Positions 34,390 to 42,813 of a DNA stretch of 46,340 nt are shown here, piece by piece. Each line of letters begins with the position of its first letter. Position 1 is the stretch's first letter. The DNA comes from Bacteroidota bacterium. GTDB lineage: Bacteria > Bacteroidota > Bacteroidia > Chitinophagales > Chitinophagaceae. A program made the translations under genes and the position numbers. The stretch is taken from contig JAFDXP010000024.1 of assembly GCA_018267875.1 (NCBI GenBank), forward strand, positions 1 through 46,340. Reading direction: 5' to 3'. The notes beneath the pieces are model-generated. The model was not told the DNA's origin and searched no databases. It saw only the letters and a list, made by a program, of their open reading frames with translations.

Positions 34390-35712
34390 ATGGGATGTGG
34401 CAATTGTGGAACAGGCACGAGCGGAAAACCAACAGGATGCAAAAGCAACGGTACTTGTGGTACCAGTGGATGCAATCGAATGAATGTTTTTGATTGGCTC
34501 AGTGCACTGCCCTTATCAGATAGTTCTAAACCTTATCACGTAATAGAAGTTTCATTTAACAAAGGAAGCAGAAAAGATTTTTTTCGAAATAACACACATC
34601 ATTTGTTTGAAAAAGGACAAATGATCACGGTTGAAGGAGTGGGTGGTTTTGATGTCGGTATGGTCAACCTTACTGGAGAATTGGTGAAGCTCCAGATGAA
34701 AAAATACAGTGTAAAAGAAGATCCGCAAATGAAGCGGATTTTACGTCTTGCTTCTGAAGATGAGTTAGCTAACTATTACAAACAAAAAGATCGAGAAAAT
34801 GAAGTAATGATTCTTAGCCGAGCCATTGCAAAGCAACTAAATCTCGACATGAAAATTTGCGAAGTTGAAATTCAAGCAGATGGAAAGAAAGGAACTTTTT
34901 TCTACACGGCTGACGGCAGAGTAGATTTTCGTGAGTTGATAAAAGTCTATGCTACCGAATTTAAGATGAAGGTAGAAATGAAGCAAATTGGCGCACGGCA
35001 GGAAAGCGGAAAAGTAGGCGGAATTGGCTCTTGTGGTCGTGAACTTTGTTGCAGCACTTGGCTAACCGATTTCAAGTCGGTAAATACAAACGCAGCACGC
35101 TACCAAAATTTATCTATCAATCAAACCAAACTTTCCGGTCAATGTGGACGACTAAAATGTTGCCTCAATTATGAATTGGATACTTATATGGATGCACTTA
35201 GGGTTTTTCCGCTTCATGCAGAAGTACTTCGAACTACACAAGGTGATGCTTATTTATTGAAAAAGGATATTTTCAAGAATTTGATGTGGTATGGCTTTAA
35301 GGGTAGTAGTAAACAATATCCTATGGCAATTGATCGGGTTAAAGAAATATTGAAAGAAAATAAAGAGGGGAGAAAGCCGGAAGAATTACAACCCGTAGAA
35401 ATTGAGATAAACGAAGCTAAATTAGCCGCAAAAACTGAAGCCAGTTTTGTGAATGATGTAGGTCAGGTTAGCTTGAAAACACTGGAAAAGAATAGCAAAA
35501 AACGTAATGCTGCTAATCGCTCAAAAAGTGAATCTAAGGAGAGTGAAAATAAACCAGACAAAACAATTCATAACCGGCAAAATCAATCAACAAAAGCACC
35601 TGCTCTGCAAGGAAAAGGAACATCTCAACAACAACAAAGACCAAAATCAAACCCTATAAAAAATAACGGAAGAAAGTCACCGGATAAAAGTAAAGAAAAA
35701 CCGCCTAAATAA
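34390..35712 (+). CDS. ricT: PSP1-domain protein RicT (YaaT-like)
   Basis: This 440-residue protein has a Cys/Gly-rich start (MGCGNCGTGTSGKPTGC), then the PSP1 domain with VEIQADGKKGTFFYTADGRV DFREL and the Cys-pair motifs IGSCGRELCCSTWL and GQCGRLKCCLNYE. A Lys/Gln/Ser-rich disordered tail follows (about 365-440). RicT in Bacillus acts with RicA and RicF as a specificity factor for RNase Y, with Fe-S clusters bound by these cysteines; whether it does so in Bacteroidota is not known. The gene follows holB as in many Bacteroidota genomes, where gldH is often next. GldH is not seen here. Confidence 0.9.
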   Translation: MGCGNCGTGTSGKPTGCKSNGTCGTSGCNRMNVFDWLSALPLSDSSKPYHVIEVSFNKGSRKDFFRNNTHHLFEKGQMITVEGVGGFDVGMVNLTGELVKLQMKKYSVKEDPQMKRILRLASEDELANYYKQKDRENEVMILSRAIAKQLNLDMKICEVEIQADGKKGTFFYTADGRVDFRELIKVYATEFKMKVEMKQIGARQESGKVGGIGSCGRELCCSTWLTDFKSVNTNAARYQNLSINQTKLSGQCGRLKCCLNYELDTYMDALRVFPLHAEVLRTTQGDAYLLKKDIFKNLMWYGFKGSSKQYPMAIDRVKEILKENKEGRKPEELQPVEIEINEAKLAAKTEASFVNDVGQVSLKTLEKNSKKRNAANRSKSESKESENKPDKTIHNRQNQSTKAPALQGKGTSQQQQRPKSNPIKNNGRKSPDKSKEKPPK

Positions 35713-35828
35713 TTTTTGAAAACTACAATTTTTCATTAAAAATTATCGTGGATTTGAATTCTCTTTTTCGATAATTGCAGATTTCTTATTTCAAACGATA
35801 TTGTAAATTATTGGTTAACTGTTCTTTA

Positions 35829-35851
35829 AAAGCCTGTTAAACACAGGCTTT
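35829..35851 (+). terminator. Hairpin downstream of ricT
   Basis: AAAGCCTGT (35829-35837) pairs perfectly with ACAGGCTTT (35843-35851), with a 5-nt loop. The T-run after it is short (only TTT inside the stem), so termination may be weak. It marks the 3' end of ricT, about 117 nt after the stop. Confidence 0.55.
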
Positions 35852-35902
35852 CATCATGTTTGTCGAGGATTATGTAGGCATTTTTGCCTTAGTAAAAACC
35901 TA

Positions 35903-36073
35903 ATGACAATGAATACTTGGACAATTCCTAATCAACAGCAAACCTTTCGCCCATCAAAAATGGATCATAAAAGGAACATGTACTTTTCTTTATGCCTTCC
36001 TATATTTTTAGCCGCAGCAAGCATTCCAGTATATATTATGCTATTGCTAAAATTGATTGCTGCTTTTCAATAA
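35903..36073 (+). CDS. 56-residue predicted small membrane protein
   Basis: An ATG at 35903 (or a second at 35909) opens 56 codons to the TAA at 36071-36073. The peptide begins MTMNTWTIPNQQQTFRPSKM and has a hydrophobic core of about 25 residues with SLCLPIFLAAASIPVYIMLL followed by LKLIAAF. The basic stretch DHKRN precedes the membrane helix. A -7-like CATTTTTG lies just upstream (35879-35886) with a TTTG at the -33 position about 17 nt earlier. No family is recognised, and it could still be chance in AT-rich DNA. Confidence 0.45.
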   Translation: MTMNTWTIPNQQQTFRPSKMDHKRNMYFSLCLPIFLAAASIPVYIMLLLKLIAAFQ

Positions 36074-36127
36074 GCATTCATTACTTTTTCAATTAAAGCT
36101 CGGCACCTGAATTGCTTTAAAAAATCC

Positions 36128-36162
36128 TAAAAAAAAGCGATAGCCCGTTTTGACTACCGCTT
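36128..36162 (-). terminator. Terminator of the gltA / DHS-like operon
   Basis: On the minus strand AAGCGGTAG pairs with CTATCGCTT, a 9-bp stem with one G-T wobble, followed by a run of eight or more T (36129-36136 region). It lies 20 nt past the DHS-like stop codon. Confidence 0.88.
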
Positions 36163-36183
36163 ATAAAGAATAGAATCAACAAT

Positions 36184-37158
36184 TTACCACCCTAAAAGGT
36201 AGGCAAAAATGAGTGGAGCTACAATAGTAGCATCGCTCTCTACTATAAATTTTGGCGTGTTAATATCCAACTTTCCCCAAGTGATTTTTTCATTAGGAAC
36301 AGCACCGCTATAAGATCCGTAAGATGTAGTACTGTCGCTTATTTGGCAGAAGTAACTCCAAAATGGAACATCGTGCATTTCTAAGTCTTGATATAGCATC
36401 GGTACAACACAAATTGGAAAATCTCCCGCAATTCCACCTCCAATTTGAAAGAAACCTATTCCCTTGCCGGCACTATTAGCACGATACCAATCTGCCAGCC
36501 ACATCATATATTCTATGCCGCTTTTCATGGTAGAAGCTTGTAATTCACCTTTGATACAGTAAGAGGCAAAAATGTTTCCCATTGTACTATCTTCCCATCC
36601 GGGAACTATGATAGGAAGATTTTTTTCTGCGGCTGCCATCATCCAGCTGTTTTCAACTGGAATTTCATAATTCTCTTTCATCACACCACTCAACAATAAC
36701 TGGTACATGTATTCATGAGGAAAATAGCGTTTTCCATTGTCTTGAGCTTCTTTCCAAAGTTTATGGATATGGCGTTGAATTCGACGAAATGCTTCTTCTT
36801 CTGGAATGCAAGTGTCTGTTACCCGATTAAATCCATCTTCTAATAAATTCCATTCGTCTTGCGGACTAAGATCTCGATAATTAGGTACACGCTTATAGTG
36901 AGTATGCGCTACCAAGTTCATAATATCTTCTTCTAAATTAGCACCTGTACAACTGATGATTTGTATTTTATCTTGACGAATCATTTCTGCCAGAGAAATA
37001 CCTAACTCCGCAGTACTCATAGCGCCTGCCAGCGAAACCATCATTTTGCCACCTTCCAGCAAATGTGTTTCATATCCTTTTGCAGCATCCACCAAGGCGG
37101 CAGCATTGAAGTGGCGATAATGATGTTGAATAAATTGAGAAACGGGTCCTTTGTTCAT
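36184..37158 (-). CDS. Deoxyhypusine-synthase-like protein (bacterial DHS homologue)
   Basis: This 324-residue protein belongs to the deoxyhypusine synthase family. Shared features are the GAMSTAELGISLAEMIRQ segment, the SCTGANLEEDIMN motif with NAD-contacting residues, and the GIGFFQIGGGIAGDFPICVV stretch. The active-site Lys296 is in NEKITWGKLDIN, equivalent to the Lys that forms the enzyme-butylimine intermediate. Bacteria lack eIF5A, so it cannot make hypusine. Bacterial homologues are thought to transfer the aminobutyl group from spermidine to another amine, for instance to make homospermidine. It follows gltA by 75 nt and shares its promoter and terminator. Confidence 0.88.
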   Translation of the reverse strand: MNKGPVSQFIQHHYRHFNAAALVDAAKGYETHLLEGGKMMVSLAGAMSTAELGISLAEMIRQDKIQIISCTGANLEEDIMNLVAHTHYKRVPNYRDLSPQDEWNLLEDGFNRVTDTCIPEEEAFRRIQRHIHKLWKEAQDNGKRYFPHEYMYQLLLSGVMKENYEIPVENSWMMAAAEKNLPIIVPGWEDSTMGNIFASYCIKGELQASTMKSGIEYMMWLADWYRANSAGKGIGFFQIGGGIAGDFPICVVPMLYQDLEMHDVPFWSYFCQISDSTTSYGSYSGAVPNEKITWGKLDINTPKFIVESDATIVAPLIFAYLLGW

Positions 37159-37233
37159 GTTGTGTTTTTTGTTTTAAAAAATGGAGACGCCCCAAAGTGC
37201 GTCTCTAAAACTGATTGAAAATTGAAAAAGAAT

Positions 37234-38553
37234 TTAAGCAAGTTTAGTTTGCTGTGCAATATATTTCTGAATCCATTCTGTAGTCATTGATTTAGGTCTT
37301 TCTAAAGGAAAGCCCAAAGCACGATCCCAACAAAGGCTTGCCAACACACCCAAAGAGCGACTAACACCAAACAACACGGTATAAAAGTCTTCTTCTACTA
37401 AGCCATAATGTTTAAGTAAAGAACCTGAATGTGCATCAACATTTGGCCAAGGATTTTTGATTTTGCCAGTACCTTCAAGAATTGCCGGTGCAACTTCATA
37501 TACATTCCAAACAGTTTTTACGGTTGCATCATCCGGACAGTGCTTTTTAGCAAATTCCATTTGTGCCGTAAATCGAGGATCTGTTTTGCGTAGTACAGCA
37601 TGACCATATCCGGGCACTACTTTTCCTTCACTCAATGTTTGCTTGATATAGTCTGCAATTTGTTCTTTGGTTGGCTCTAGAGTTCCAATTTTTTCTTGCA
37701 ATTCTTCTATCCATCGAATCACTTCCTGATTGGCTAACCCATGTAAAGGTCCTGCTAACCCAGCCATGCCGGCTGTTAATGAATAATAAGGATCGCTGAG
37801 TGCTGACCCAACCAGATGTGTTGTGTGTGCAGATACATTTCCACCTTCATGATCCGCATGAATAGTAAGGTACAAGCGCATCAACTCTTTAAAGCTATCG
37901 CTATCAAAGCCCAGCATGTGTGCAAAGTTTGCACTCCAATCCAGCATTCCATCGGGTTGGATATGCTCTCCGTTTTTGTATTTTCTACGATAGATATAGG
38001 CTGCTATGCGCGGCAGCCGAGCAATTAAGGTCATCGTATCTTCATAAACATAAGACCAATGTTCCTTTTTGCTGATCCCTTCTTCGTATGCTTTTGCAAA
38101 TTTACTTTCTGTTTGAAGTGCTAAAATAGCGGCACAAAATTGTGTCATCGGATGTGTATTGACAGGAAGTGCCTCAATCACATCAAATACATGGTTAGGA
38201 ACATGAGAACGTCGTGCCCAAGTTGCTGAAATATGCTCTACATTTTCGGCAGAAGGTACTTCGCCAATTAGCATCAAATAAAATAATCCTTCGGGCAAAG
38301 GTTCATTTCCTCCTTCTGCCTTAGGCAATCTCTCACGAAGCTCTGGGATAGAAAATCCTCGAAAACGTATTCCTTCGTTACTATCAAGTAGGGAGGTTTC
38401 GGTTATTAAACCTGGAATACCTCGCATGCCCTGGTAAACTTGAGCAACCGTTACTTTGTCTAATACCAATTCGCCATGTTCGGCAACAATTTTCTTGATT
38501 TCTTGCGACAACTGATCTGCTTTTGCCTTAAAGCTGTCTTTTACGTAGCCCAT
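37234..38553 (-). CDS. gltA: Citrate synthase, eukaryotic (mitochondrial) type
   Basis: This 439-residue enzyme makes citrate from acetyl-CoA and oxaloacetate, the first step of the TCA cycle. Motifs include the N-terminal [28 protein letters not shown], the first catalytic His in [12 protein letters not shown], the second in [16 protein letters not shown], and Asp in [12 protein letters not shown]. The stretch [10 protein letters not shown] is typical of the eukaryote-like type I branch rather than the hexameric Gram-negative enzyme. It is transcribed from a perfect TAnnTTTG promoter and is followed by the DHS-like gene in the same operon. Confidence 0.95.
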   Translation of the reverse strand: MGYVKDSFKAKADQLSQEIKKIVAEHGELVLDKVTVAQVYQGMRGIPGLITETSLLDSNEGIRFRGFSIPELRERLPKAEGGNEPLPEGLFYLMLIGEVPSAENVEHISATWARRSHVPNHVFDVIEALPVNTHPMTQFCAAILALQTESKFAKAYEEGISKKEHWSYVYEDTMTLIARLPRIAAYIYRRKYKNGEHIQPDGMLDWSANFAHMLGFDSDSFKELMRLYLTIHADHEGGNVSAHTTHLVGSALSDPYYSLTAGMAGLAGPLHGLANQEVIRWIEELQEKIGTLEPTKEQIADYIKQTLSEGKVVPGYGHAVLRKTDPRFTAQMEFAKKHCPDDATVKTVWNVYEVAPAILEGTGKIKNPWPNVDAHSGSLLKHYGLVEEDFYTVLFGVSRSLGVLASLCWDRALGFPLERPKSMTTEWIQKYIAQQTKLA

Positions 38554-38603
38554 TTTTTGTTCGGTGATTTATTTGTTGAAACTTCAATTTTTGAAGAGCG
38601 GCA

Positions 38604-38611
38604 CAAAGGTA
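38604..38611 (-). promoter_or_regulatory. -7 promoter box of the gltA operon
   Basis: Minus-strand TACCTTTG is a perfect TAnnTTTG match, 50 nt upstream of the gltA ATG. A near-palindrome, CTTCAATTTTTGAAG (38582-38596), lies in the leader between the box and the gene and could be an operator. Confidence 0.65.
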
Positions 38612-39486
38612 GTAAAATGAAGTGTTTACACGGGAATCATTCTGAAAATTAAGCTGACATTCACTTATGGTGCTATTAAAAGAAATGATTGCTATTTTAA
38701 GGCAACTAAATTGTTATAAAAATTGATCGGATAAACCTAATTTTTCCTACTTTTATTTGTTTTCATTTAAACTCAATTTTTCGACTTTATATACTGCATT
38801 ATGCAGCTTTCACAATTTAAAAGCATTTATTTTTTTATTCACTTTTTCGACTTTCTGGCGCAAATATCACAAGCGTTGATTTTAAGGCTATTTCAGTTAT
38901 TTGATAACTATAAATGTTAATTAGCAGTAATGAAAAACAAAAAAGCATGTTTATAATAGTACAATAGTTAAAGACCGACCACTATTCTGATGTTGTTTAA
39001 GATAGAATTTTTTATGAGCTTTCTAATAATTGGACTTTGCATTGAACTTCACTTGCTTTGATATTACCTAAGCAGTACTGTATTAGATTCTATCGTTAAT
39101 TTTGTATTTACTATTCAAAAATGAATATACTTGTATTTTATTTTTAAATGATCCTTTATTTGTTAAACTAAAAAATTTCACTAACATTAATACTCATAAA
39201 TGGTATCAGGCTACAGTAAATAGTAGATTGAATCTCAATTATTCACTACATAATTCATGTTGTTTACATGCAAATAATAGAATACGCATAAATATATATT
39301 ATTTTAAACTAACTGAAATGTTGCTAATTATGCACTGTTTATATACCGTGCCAATATTTAACTTCAAATTACATAACTTATTTCAATGAAGAGGTATCAT
39401 TCCGTTTTTATATAACTATATATTATCTATATAACACAATTAATGTACAATTCTCTATTTTTCGCATAAAATTAATACAAGTTTAA
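38612..39486. other. AT-rich gap of about 875 nt without a supportable gene
   Basis: This is the most AT-rich stretch of the window. It holds two copies of TTTTTCGACTTT about 67 nt apart (near 38777 and 38844), and a short palindrome, CTGCATTATGCAG, at 38794-38806. A 95-codon open frame at 39102-39389 looks like random AT-rich sequence. It probably contains the control region of the acetyltransferase gene and perhaps decayed acquired DNA. Confidence 0.5.
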
Positions 39487-40206
39487 ATGCAACCATTTAT
39501 CAAAATATTAGAATGGGATTCTGATTTTTTCAATTTTAATGTGGGTAAAATTGAAGGCGACATTCAAAATGAAAAGGATGTTGAAAATATTATTTTTATG
39601 ATGGAGCAAAGAAATTTTAAACTTGCTTATTATGATGATAAAACGGAGCTTTCTTCTTTTGTATTTAATAATTTATATTGTAGCGTCAAATTGATAGATA
39701 AAAAAACAATTTACGTAAAAACAATAAATCCCAAATTAGAAATTCACCCATCAATAATATCCGTTGATTCTTCAACCCAATATTTAGATCAACTAATAAA
39801 TTTAGCCCTTCAAAGTGGAGTCTATTCCCGATTTAATATTGATAAAAATTTTGAGAAGGGTAAATTTGAAGAGATGTATAAACTATGGTTGGTGAATTCA
39901 TTAAGCCGAAAGATTGCAAAAGAAGTATTAGTTTATCAAGTTGGCAATCAAATTGCTGGATTTGTAACAATTGGAGATAAAAATAATAGGGCAGATATCG
40001 GAATAATTGCCGTTGATTATAATTTTCGTGGACAGGGAATAGGGAAATATTTAATGGCCAGTGCTGAAAAGTGGTTTTCAAATTTAGGATATGATTCAAT
40101 TCAAGTAGTTACTCAAGGTGAAAATAAACCTGCATGTAGTCTATATGAAAATTGTGGTTACAAAGTTGAAAATGCTATGTATTTTTATCATTTTTGGAAG
40201 AAATAA
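39487..40206 (+). CDS. GNAT-family acetyltransferase (WecD-like)
   Basis: This 239-residue protein starts with EWDSDFFNFNVGKIEGDIQN, as in acetyltransferases that act on dTDP-4-amino-4,6-dideoxy sugars (WecD/RffC and Fdt types). The acetyl-CoA motif is RADIGIIAVDYNFRGQGIGK YLMASAEKWF and the last strands are ACSLYENCGYKVENAMYFYH. It would acetylate an amino sugar of a cell-surface polysaccharide, but no other sugar genes are near, so its pathway is unclear. It has much higher AT content than the flanking genes, with many Asn, Lys and Ile, suggesting acquisition by transfer. The candidate -7 TATTTTTC lies about 25 nt upstream. Confidence 0.8.
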   Translation: MQPFIKILEWDSDFFNFNVGKIEGDIQNEKDVENIIFMMEQRNFKLAYYDDKTELSSFVFNNLYCSVKLIDKKTIYVKTINPKLEIHPSIISVDSSTQYLDQLINLALQSGVYSRFNIDKNFEKGKFEEMYKLWLVNSLSRKIAKEVLVYQVGNQIAGFVTIGDKNNRADIGIIAVDYNFRGQGIGKYLMASAEKWFSNLGYDSIQVVTQGENKPACSLYENCGYKVENAMYFYHFWKK

Positions 40207-40231
40207 TCCTAAACAAGAGGCTTATAAAAAT

Positions 40232-40266
40232 AAATAAGAGGCTTAGGAAAGCCTCTTATTTATTTT
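40232..40266. terminator. Bidirectional terminator between the GNAT gene and tRNA-Arg
   Basis: AAATAAGAGGCTT (40232-40244) pairs perfectly with AAGCCTCTTATTT (40249-40261), with a 4-nt loop and a following ATTTTT. It ends both the acetyltransferase transcript and the tRNA transcript on the opposite strand. The element AAGAGGCTTA also occurs once more just before it (near 40214). Confidence 0.92.
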
Positions 40267-40343
40267 TGGTGACCTCGTCAGGATTCAAACCTGAAACCTT
40301 TTGATCCGTAGTCAAATGCTCTATTCAGTTGAGCTACGAGGCC
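40267..40343 (-). tRNA. tRNA-Arg (anticodon ACG), CCA encoded
   Basis: On the minus strand the 77-nt sequence folds as a tRNA. The acceptor GGCCTCG pairs with CGAGGTC, the D arm GCTC pairs with GAGC, and the anticodon stem TTTGA/TCAAA has the loop CTACGGA. The T arm CAGG/CCTG has the loop TTTGAAT. Discriminator A and CCA are encoded. The ACG anticodon (A34 becoming inosine) reads CGU/CGC/CGA arginine codons. Confidence 0.95.
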
Positions 40344-40484
40344 ATCATTATTCCAAAAGAAAAGGAGTATTTTTTCGTTTTGGGATTGCAAAGATAAGGA
40401 GTTAGTCAGCTTTTCCAAATTTCTTTCATAATTTTTGTTTTGGCAAGAGTTGAATTCTATTCCTTTCATCCTTTCTGAATTTAG

Positions 40485-40492
40485 TATTTTTG
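40485..40492 (+). promoter_or_regulatory. -7 promoter box of the outer-membrane protein gene
   Basis: TATTTTTG is a perfect TAnnTTTG match ending 15 nt before the ATG at 40508. It overlaps an alternative upstream GTG at 40490, which argues for the ATG as the true start. Confidence 0.6.
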
Positions 40493-40507
40493 GTGCCTAT
40501 ACTTTTT

Positions 40508-41275
40508 ATGCGGTTAAATATTTTATTGCTATTCGCTCTGTTTGTTTCTTTTACTGCTATTGCGCAAGATGATTTGTTTGGTACACCCAAAAGAGAAGCC
40601 AGAAAGGGTTTTGTAATAGCCGTTTATGGAAATTTTGATTTGCCGGCAGCGGATATGGCTAAGCGTTTTGGTGCCAGTTATCGAGTTGGCCCATCTGTTT
40701 TTTACAAAACGAAATCTAATTGGATGATAGGTGTTAAAGGTGATTTCATCTTAGGCAACAAGATAAAAGAAGAGGGGTTTATGTCCAATTTGAAAGATGC
40801 TCGTGGAAATGTTATTACGGCAGAAGGCTTTCGTACAAACGTGGGTGTTTTTGAGCGAGGATATGCAATCGGTTTTTTAGCTGGTAAGACAATCAACATT
40901 TCTAAAACTAATCCTGACAATGGCATTACGCTAACAACTTCTGCAGGATTTATTCAACACAAAATTTCAATCACCACCAAAAATAGCGGCTATGTTCCTC
41001 AGTTGGATGGTGATTATAAGAAGGGGTATGATCGGTTGGCAAACGGATGGTTTGTTGAACAGTTTGTAGGCTATTCACATTTTTCAAATAGTAGCCTTGT
41101 CAATTTCACTATTGGCTTTAATTTTTTAGCAGGTTTCACAGCTGGTAGGCGAGATTACTTATTTGATGTTCAAAAGCCTGGAACAGATTCTCGATTAGAT
41201 ATCCTTTGGGGCATTCGAGGTGGTTGGTTCATCCCCATTTTTCATCGCAAATCTGAAGAGTTTTATTTCGACTAA
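40508..41275 (+). CDS. Outer-membrane beta-barrel-like protein of unknown function
   Basis: This 255-residue protein has a signal peptide (MRLNILLLFALFVSFTAIAQ) and amphipathic beta strands with aromatic ends: GPSVFYKTKSNWMIGVKGDF, ERGYAIGFLAGKTINISKT, LTTSAGFIQHKISITTKNSG, and LVNFTIGFNFLAGFTAGRRD, ending ILWGIRGGWFIPIFHRK. It looks like a small Bacteroidota barrel conserved in the order. The 3' end overlaps the convergent gene by four nucleotides. Function is unknown. Confidence 0.75.
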   Translation: MRLNILLLFALFVSFTAIAQDDLFGTPKREARKGFVIAVYGNFDLPAADMAKRFGASYRVGPSVFYKTKSNWMIGVKGDFILGNKIKEEGFMSNLKDARGNVITAEGFRTNVGVFERGYAIGFLAGKTINISKTNPDNGITLTTSAGFIQHKISITTKNSGYVPQLDGDYKKGYDRLANGWFVEQFVGYSHFSNSSLVNFTIGFNFLAGFTAGRRDYLFDVQKPGTDSRLDILWGIRGGWFIPIFHRKSEEFYFD

Positions 41276-41814
41276 TGCCGGCTTAAAAAATGATTTTTAA
41301 TAGTTTGATAAAAGGTTTGAACAATATCTGATTCTTCGTTCCACCAAAATTGATCACTTGCCATTTGGTGTACAATCCGAACAGCTTCTTCTTCTGTTTG
41401 TAATTTGTTTACTCGGTCGAGCAATTGATCATACAAGTCTTTATCATTTCCAAATAATTCGCTGATAAATTGATATTTATCGTTGATTCCAATTTTAAGG
41501 CGAATGTCAGTAGGATTATAATGTGTTCCGTAAATGGGTGGTGAAACCTTAGTAGGTACAGGCTGAACCGGAATTGACGATGTTTGTAAAGTTGGTTCTG
41601 GTATAGGTTGGGTCATTGCTGGTTGAACCTTAGGTTCTATTATGGTTTGAGGTGGATTTATTGTGTCAGAAAAGACCATTTTGCTCCGCCACTCCAATAA
41701 ATCGGCATACAAAACCTTCGTATAATCTGTCATCAGATCAATATCAATTATGGATTGTGTCCCTTTGTTGTTTAGCTCCTTGATCTTGTTGAGCAACACG
41801 CCAATTCGTTCCAT
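41272..41814 (-). CDS. Conserved-looking hypothetical protein with Pro-rich linker
   Basis: This 180-residue soluble protein has three parts: an N-terminal helix pair (MERIGVLLNKIKELNNKGTQ, DLLEWRSKM), a Pro/Gln/Val-rich linker of about 50 residues, and a C-terminal helical domain with DIRLKIGINDKYQFISELFG, YDQLLDRVNKLQTEEEAVRI and QFWWNEESDIVQTFYQTIKN. The last domain recurs in Bacteroidota hypothetical proteins. No function is known. The promoter TAGGTTTG lies 17 nt upstream of the ATG. Confidence 0.7.
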   Translation of the reverse strand: MERIGVLLNKIKELNNKGTQSIIDIDLMTDYTKVLYADLLEWRSKMVFSDTINPPQTIIEPKVQPAMTQPIPEPTLQTSSIPVQPVPTKVSPPIYGTHYNPTDIRLKIGINDKYQFISELFGNDKDLYDQLLDRVNKLQTEEEAVRIVHQMASDQFWWNEESDIVQTFYQTIKNHFLSRH

Positions 41815-41830
41815 CTTGATGTGCTTTTTA

Positions 41831-41838
41831 CAAACCTA
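41831..41838 (-). promoter_or_regulatory. -7 promoter box of the 41272-41814 gene
   Basis: Minus-strand TAGGTTTG is a perfect TAnnTTTG match, 17 nt before the ATG at 41814. The leader is about 8-10 nt. Confidence 0.6.
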
Positions 41839-41910
41839 ATTAAAAAAAATGGTGCAAGACCTAAACTTTCAAAATGCGAAGTATTACGATACTTGGGGTA
41901 CATTGCGCTT

Positions 41911-42732
41911 ATGTTGCTAAACAACAAGGTTGTCCTAATTACCGGAGCATCTTCCGGCATTGGTAAAGCTTTAGCCGATGAAGCTTTGAAGCGTGGCGCA
42001 CGCATTGCATTATGTGCTAGAAACTTGGAAAAATTAGAATCACTTTACTCGCCTTCAGCTAACATACTTTGTGTGTCGGCTGATGTAAGTAAGGAGCAGG
42101 ATTGTAAACATTTTATTGCAGCTGCCATTGAAAAATATGGACAGATAGATCTATTGATCAATAATGCGGGTATATCTATGCGGGCTTTGTTTGAAGAAGC
42201 TGATTTATCGGTGTTACAAGAGTTGATGAATGTGAATTTTTGGGGAACGGTTTTTTGTACCAAGTATGCTTTAGATGAAATAAAAAAAAGCAACGGTACC
42301 ATCATTGGAATTTCTTCTATTGCAGGGTATAGAGGGCTACCCGGAAGGACTGGATATTCAGCTTCAAAATTTGCTATGCAAGGGTTTCTTGAAGCACTCA
42401 GAACGGAACTGTTACAAACCCAAGTACACGTCATGTGGGCAGCACCGGGGTTTACTTCGTCAAATATTCGCAATGTAGCAAGAAGCGCGAATGGCGCAAC
42501 TCAAAAGGAAACGCCACTTGATGAAGGTAAGCTAATGAGTGCGGAAAAATGTGCAAAAATAATTTACGATGCAGCATACAAAAAAAAGCGAACCATTGTT
42601 ATGACAATGCAAGGAAAATTAACTGTATTTCTGAATAAATTTTTCCCTTCACTGCTCGATAAATTGGTGTTTAATCATTTCTTGAAGGAGGCAGACTCAC
42701 CTCTTAATTCAAAGACTAAAAAGAAAGGATAA
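41911..42732 (+). CDS. SDR-family NAD(P)-dependent oxidoreductase
   Basis: This 273-residue short-chain dehydrogenase starts MLLNNKVVLITGASSGIGKA, with the cofactor motif directly at the N-terminus. Then come NNAGISM, catalytic Ser, Tyr and Lys in GISSIAGYRGLPGRTGYSAS KFAMQ, and a longer C-terminus (RTIVMTMQGKLTVFLNKFFP) typical of the 11-beta-HSD-like/YqjQ type SDRs with broad carbonyl substrates. I start at the ATG at 41911; the frame open to 41821 lies in the divergent promoter region. A TACATTGC box ends eight nucleotides before the ATG. Confidence 0.88.
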   Translation: MLLNNKVVLITGASSGIGKALADEALKRGARIALCARNLEKLESLYSPSANILCVSADVSKEQDCKHFIAAAIEKYGQIDLLINNAGISMRALFEEADLSVLQELMNVNFWGTVFCTKYALDEIKKSNGTIIGISSIAGYRGLPGRTGYSASKFAMQGFLEALRTELLQTQVHVMWAAPGFTSSNIRNVARSANGATQKETPLDEGKLMSAEKCAKIIYDAAYKKKRTIVMTMQGKLTVFLNKFFPSLLDKLVFNHFLKEADSPLNSKTKKKG

Positions 42733-42813
42733 GCATACTTAAATAGTATTGAAACATCAAAAAATAGTTGCCTTGTCATTGGTGATTAGGTTGTGCGTTA
42801 ATAGAACGGTAGT

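Noticed and set aside
39102-39389. 95-codon open frame in the AT-rich gap
   Set aside because: Composition is that of random AT-rich DNA (many Asn, Leu, Phe, His), with no signal peptide, motif or promoter box at a sensible distance.
40267-40343. tRNA-Arg as the attachment site of an integrated island
   Set aside because: No direct repeat of the tRNA 3' end was found in the gap to the left, and there is no integrase.
41821-41910. N-terminal extension of the SDR at 41911
   Set aside because: It overlaps the divergent promoter TAGGTTTG, starts without ATG, and adds residues outside the SDR fold, which starts right at MLLNNKVVLITGAS.
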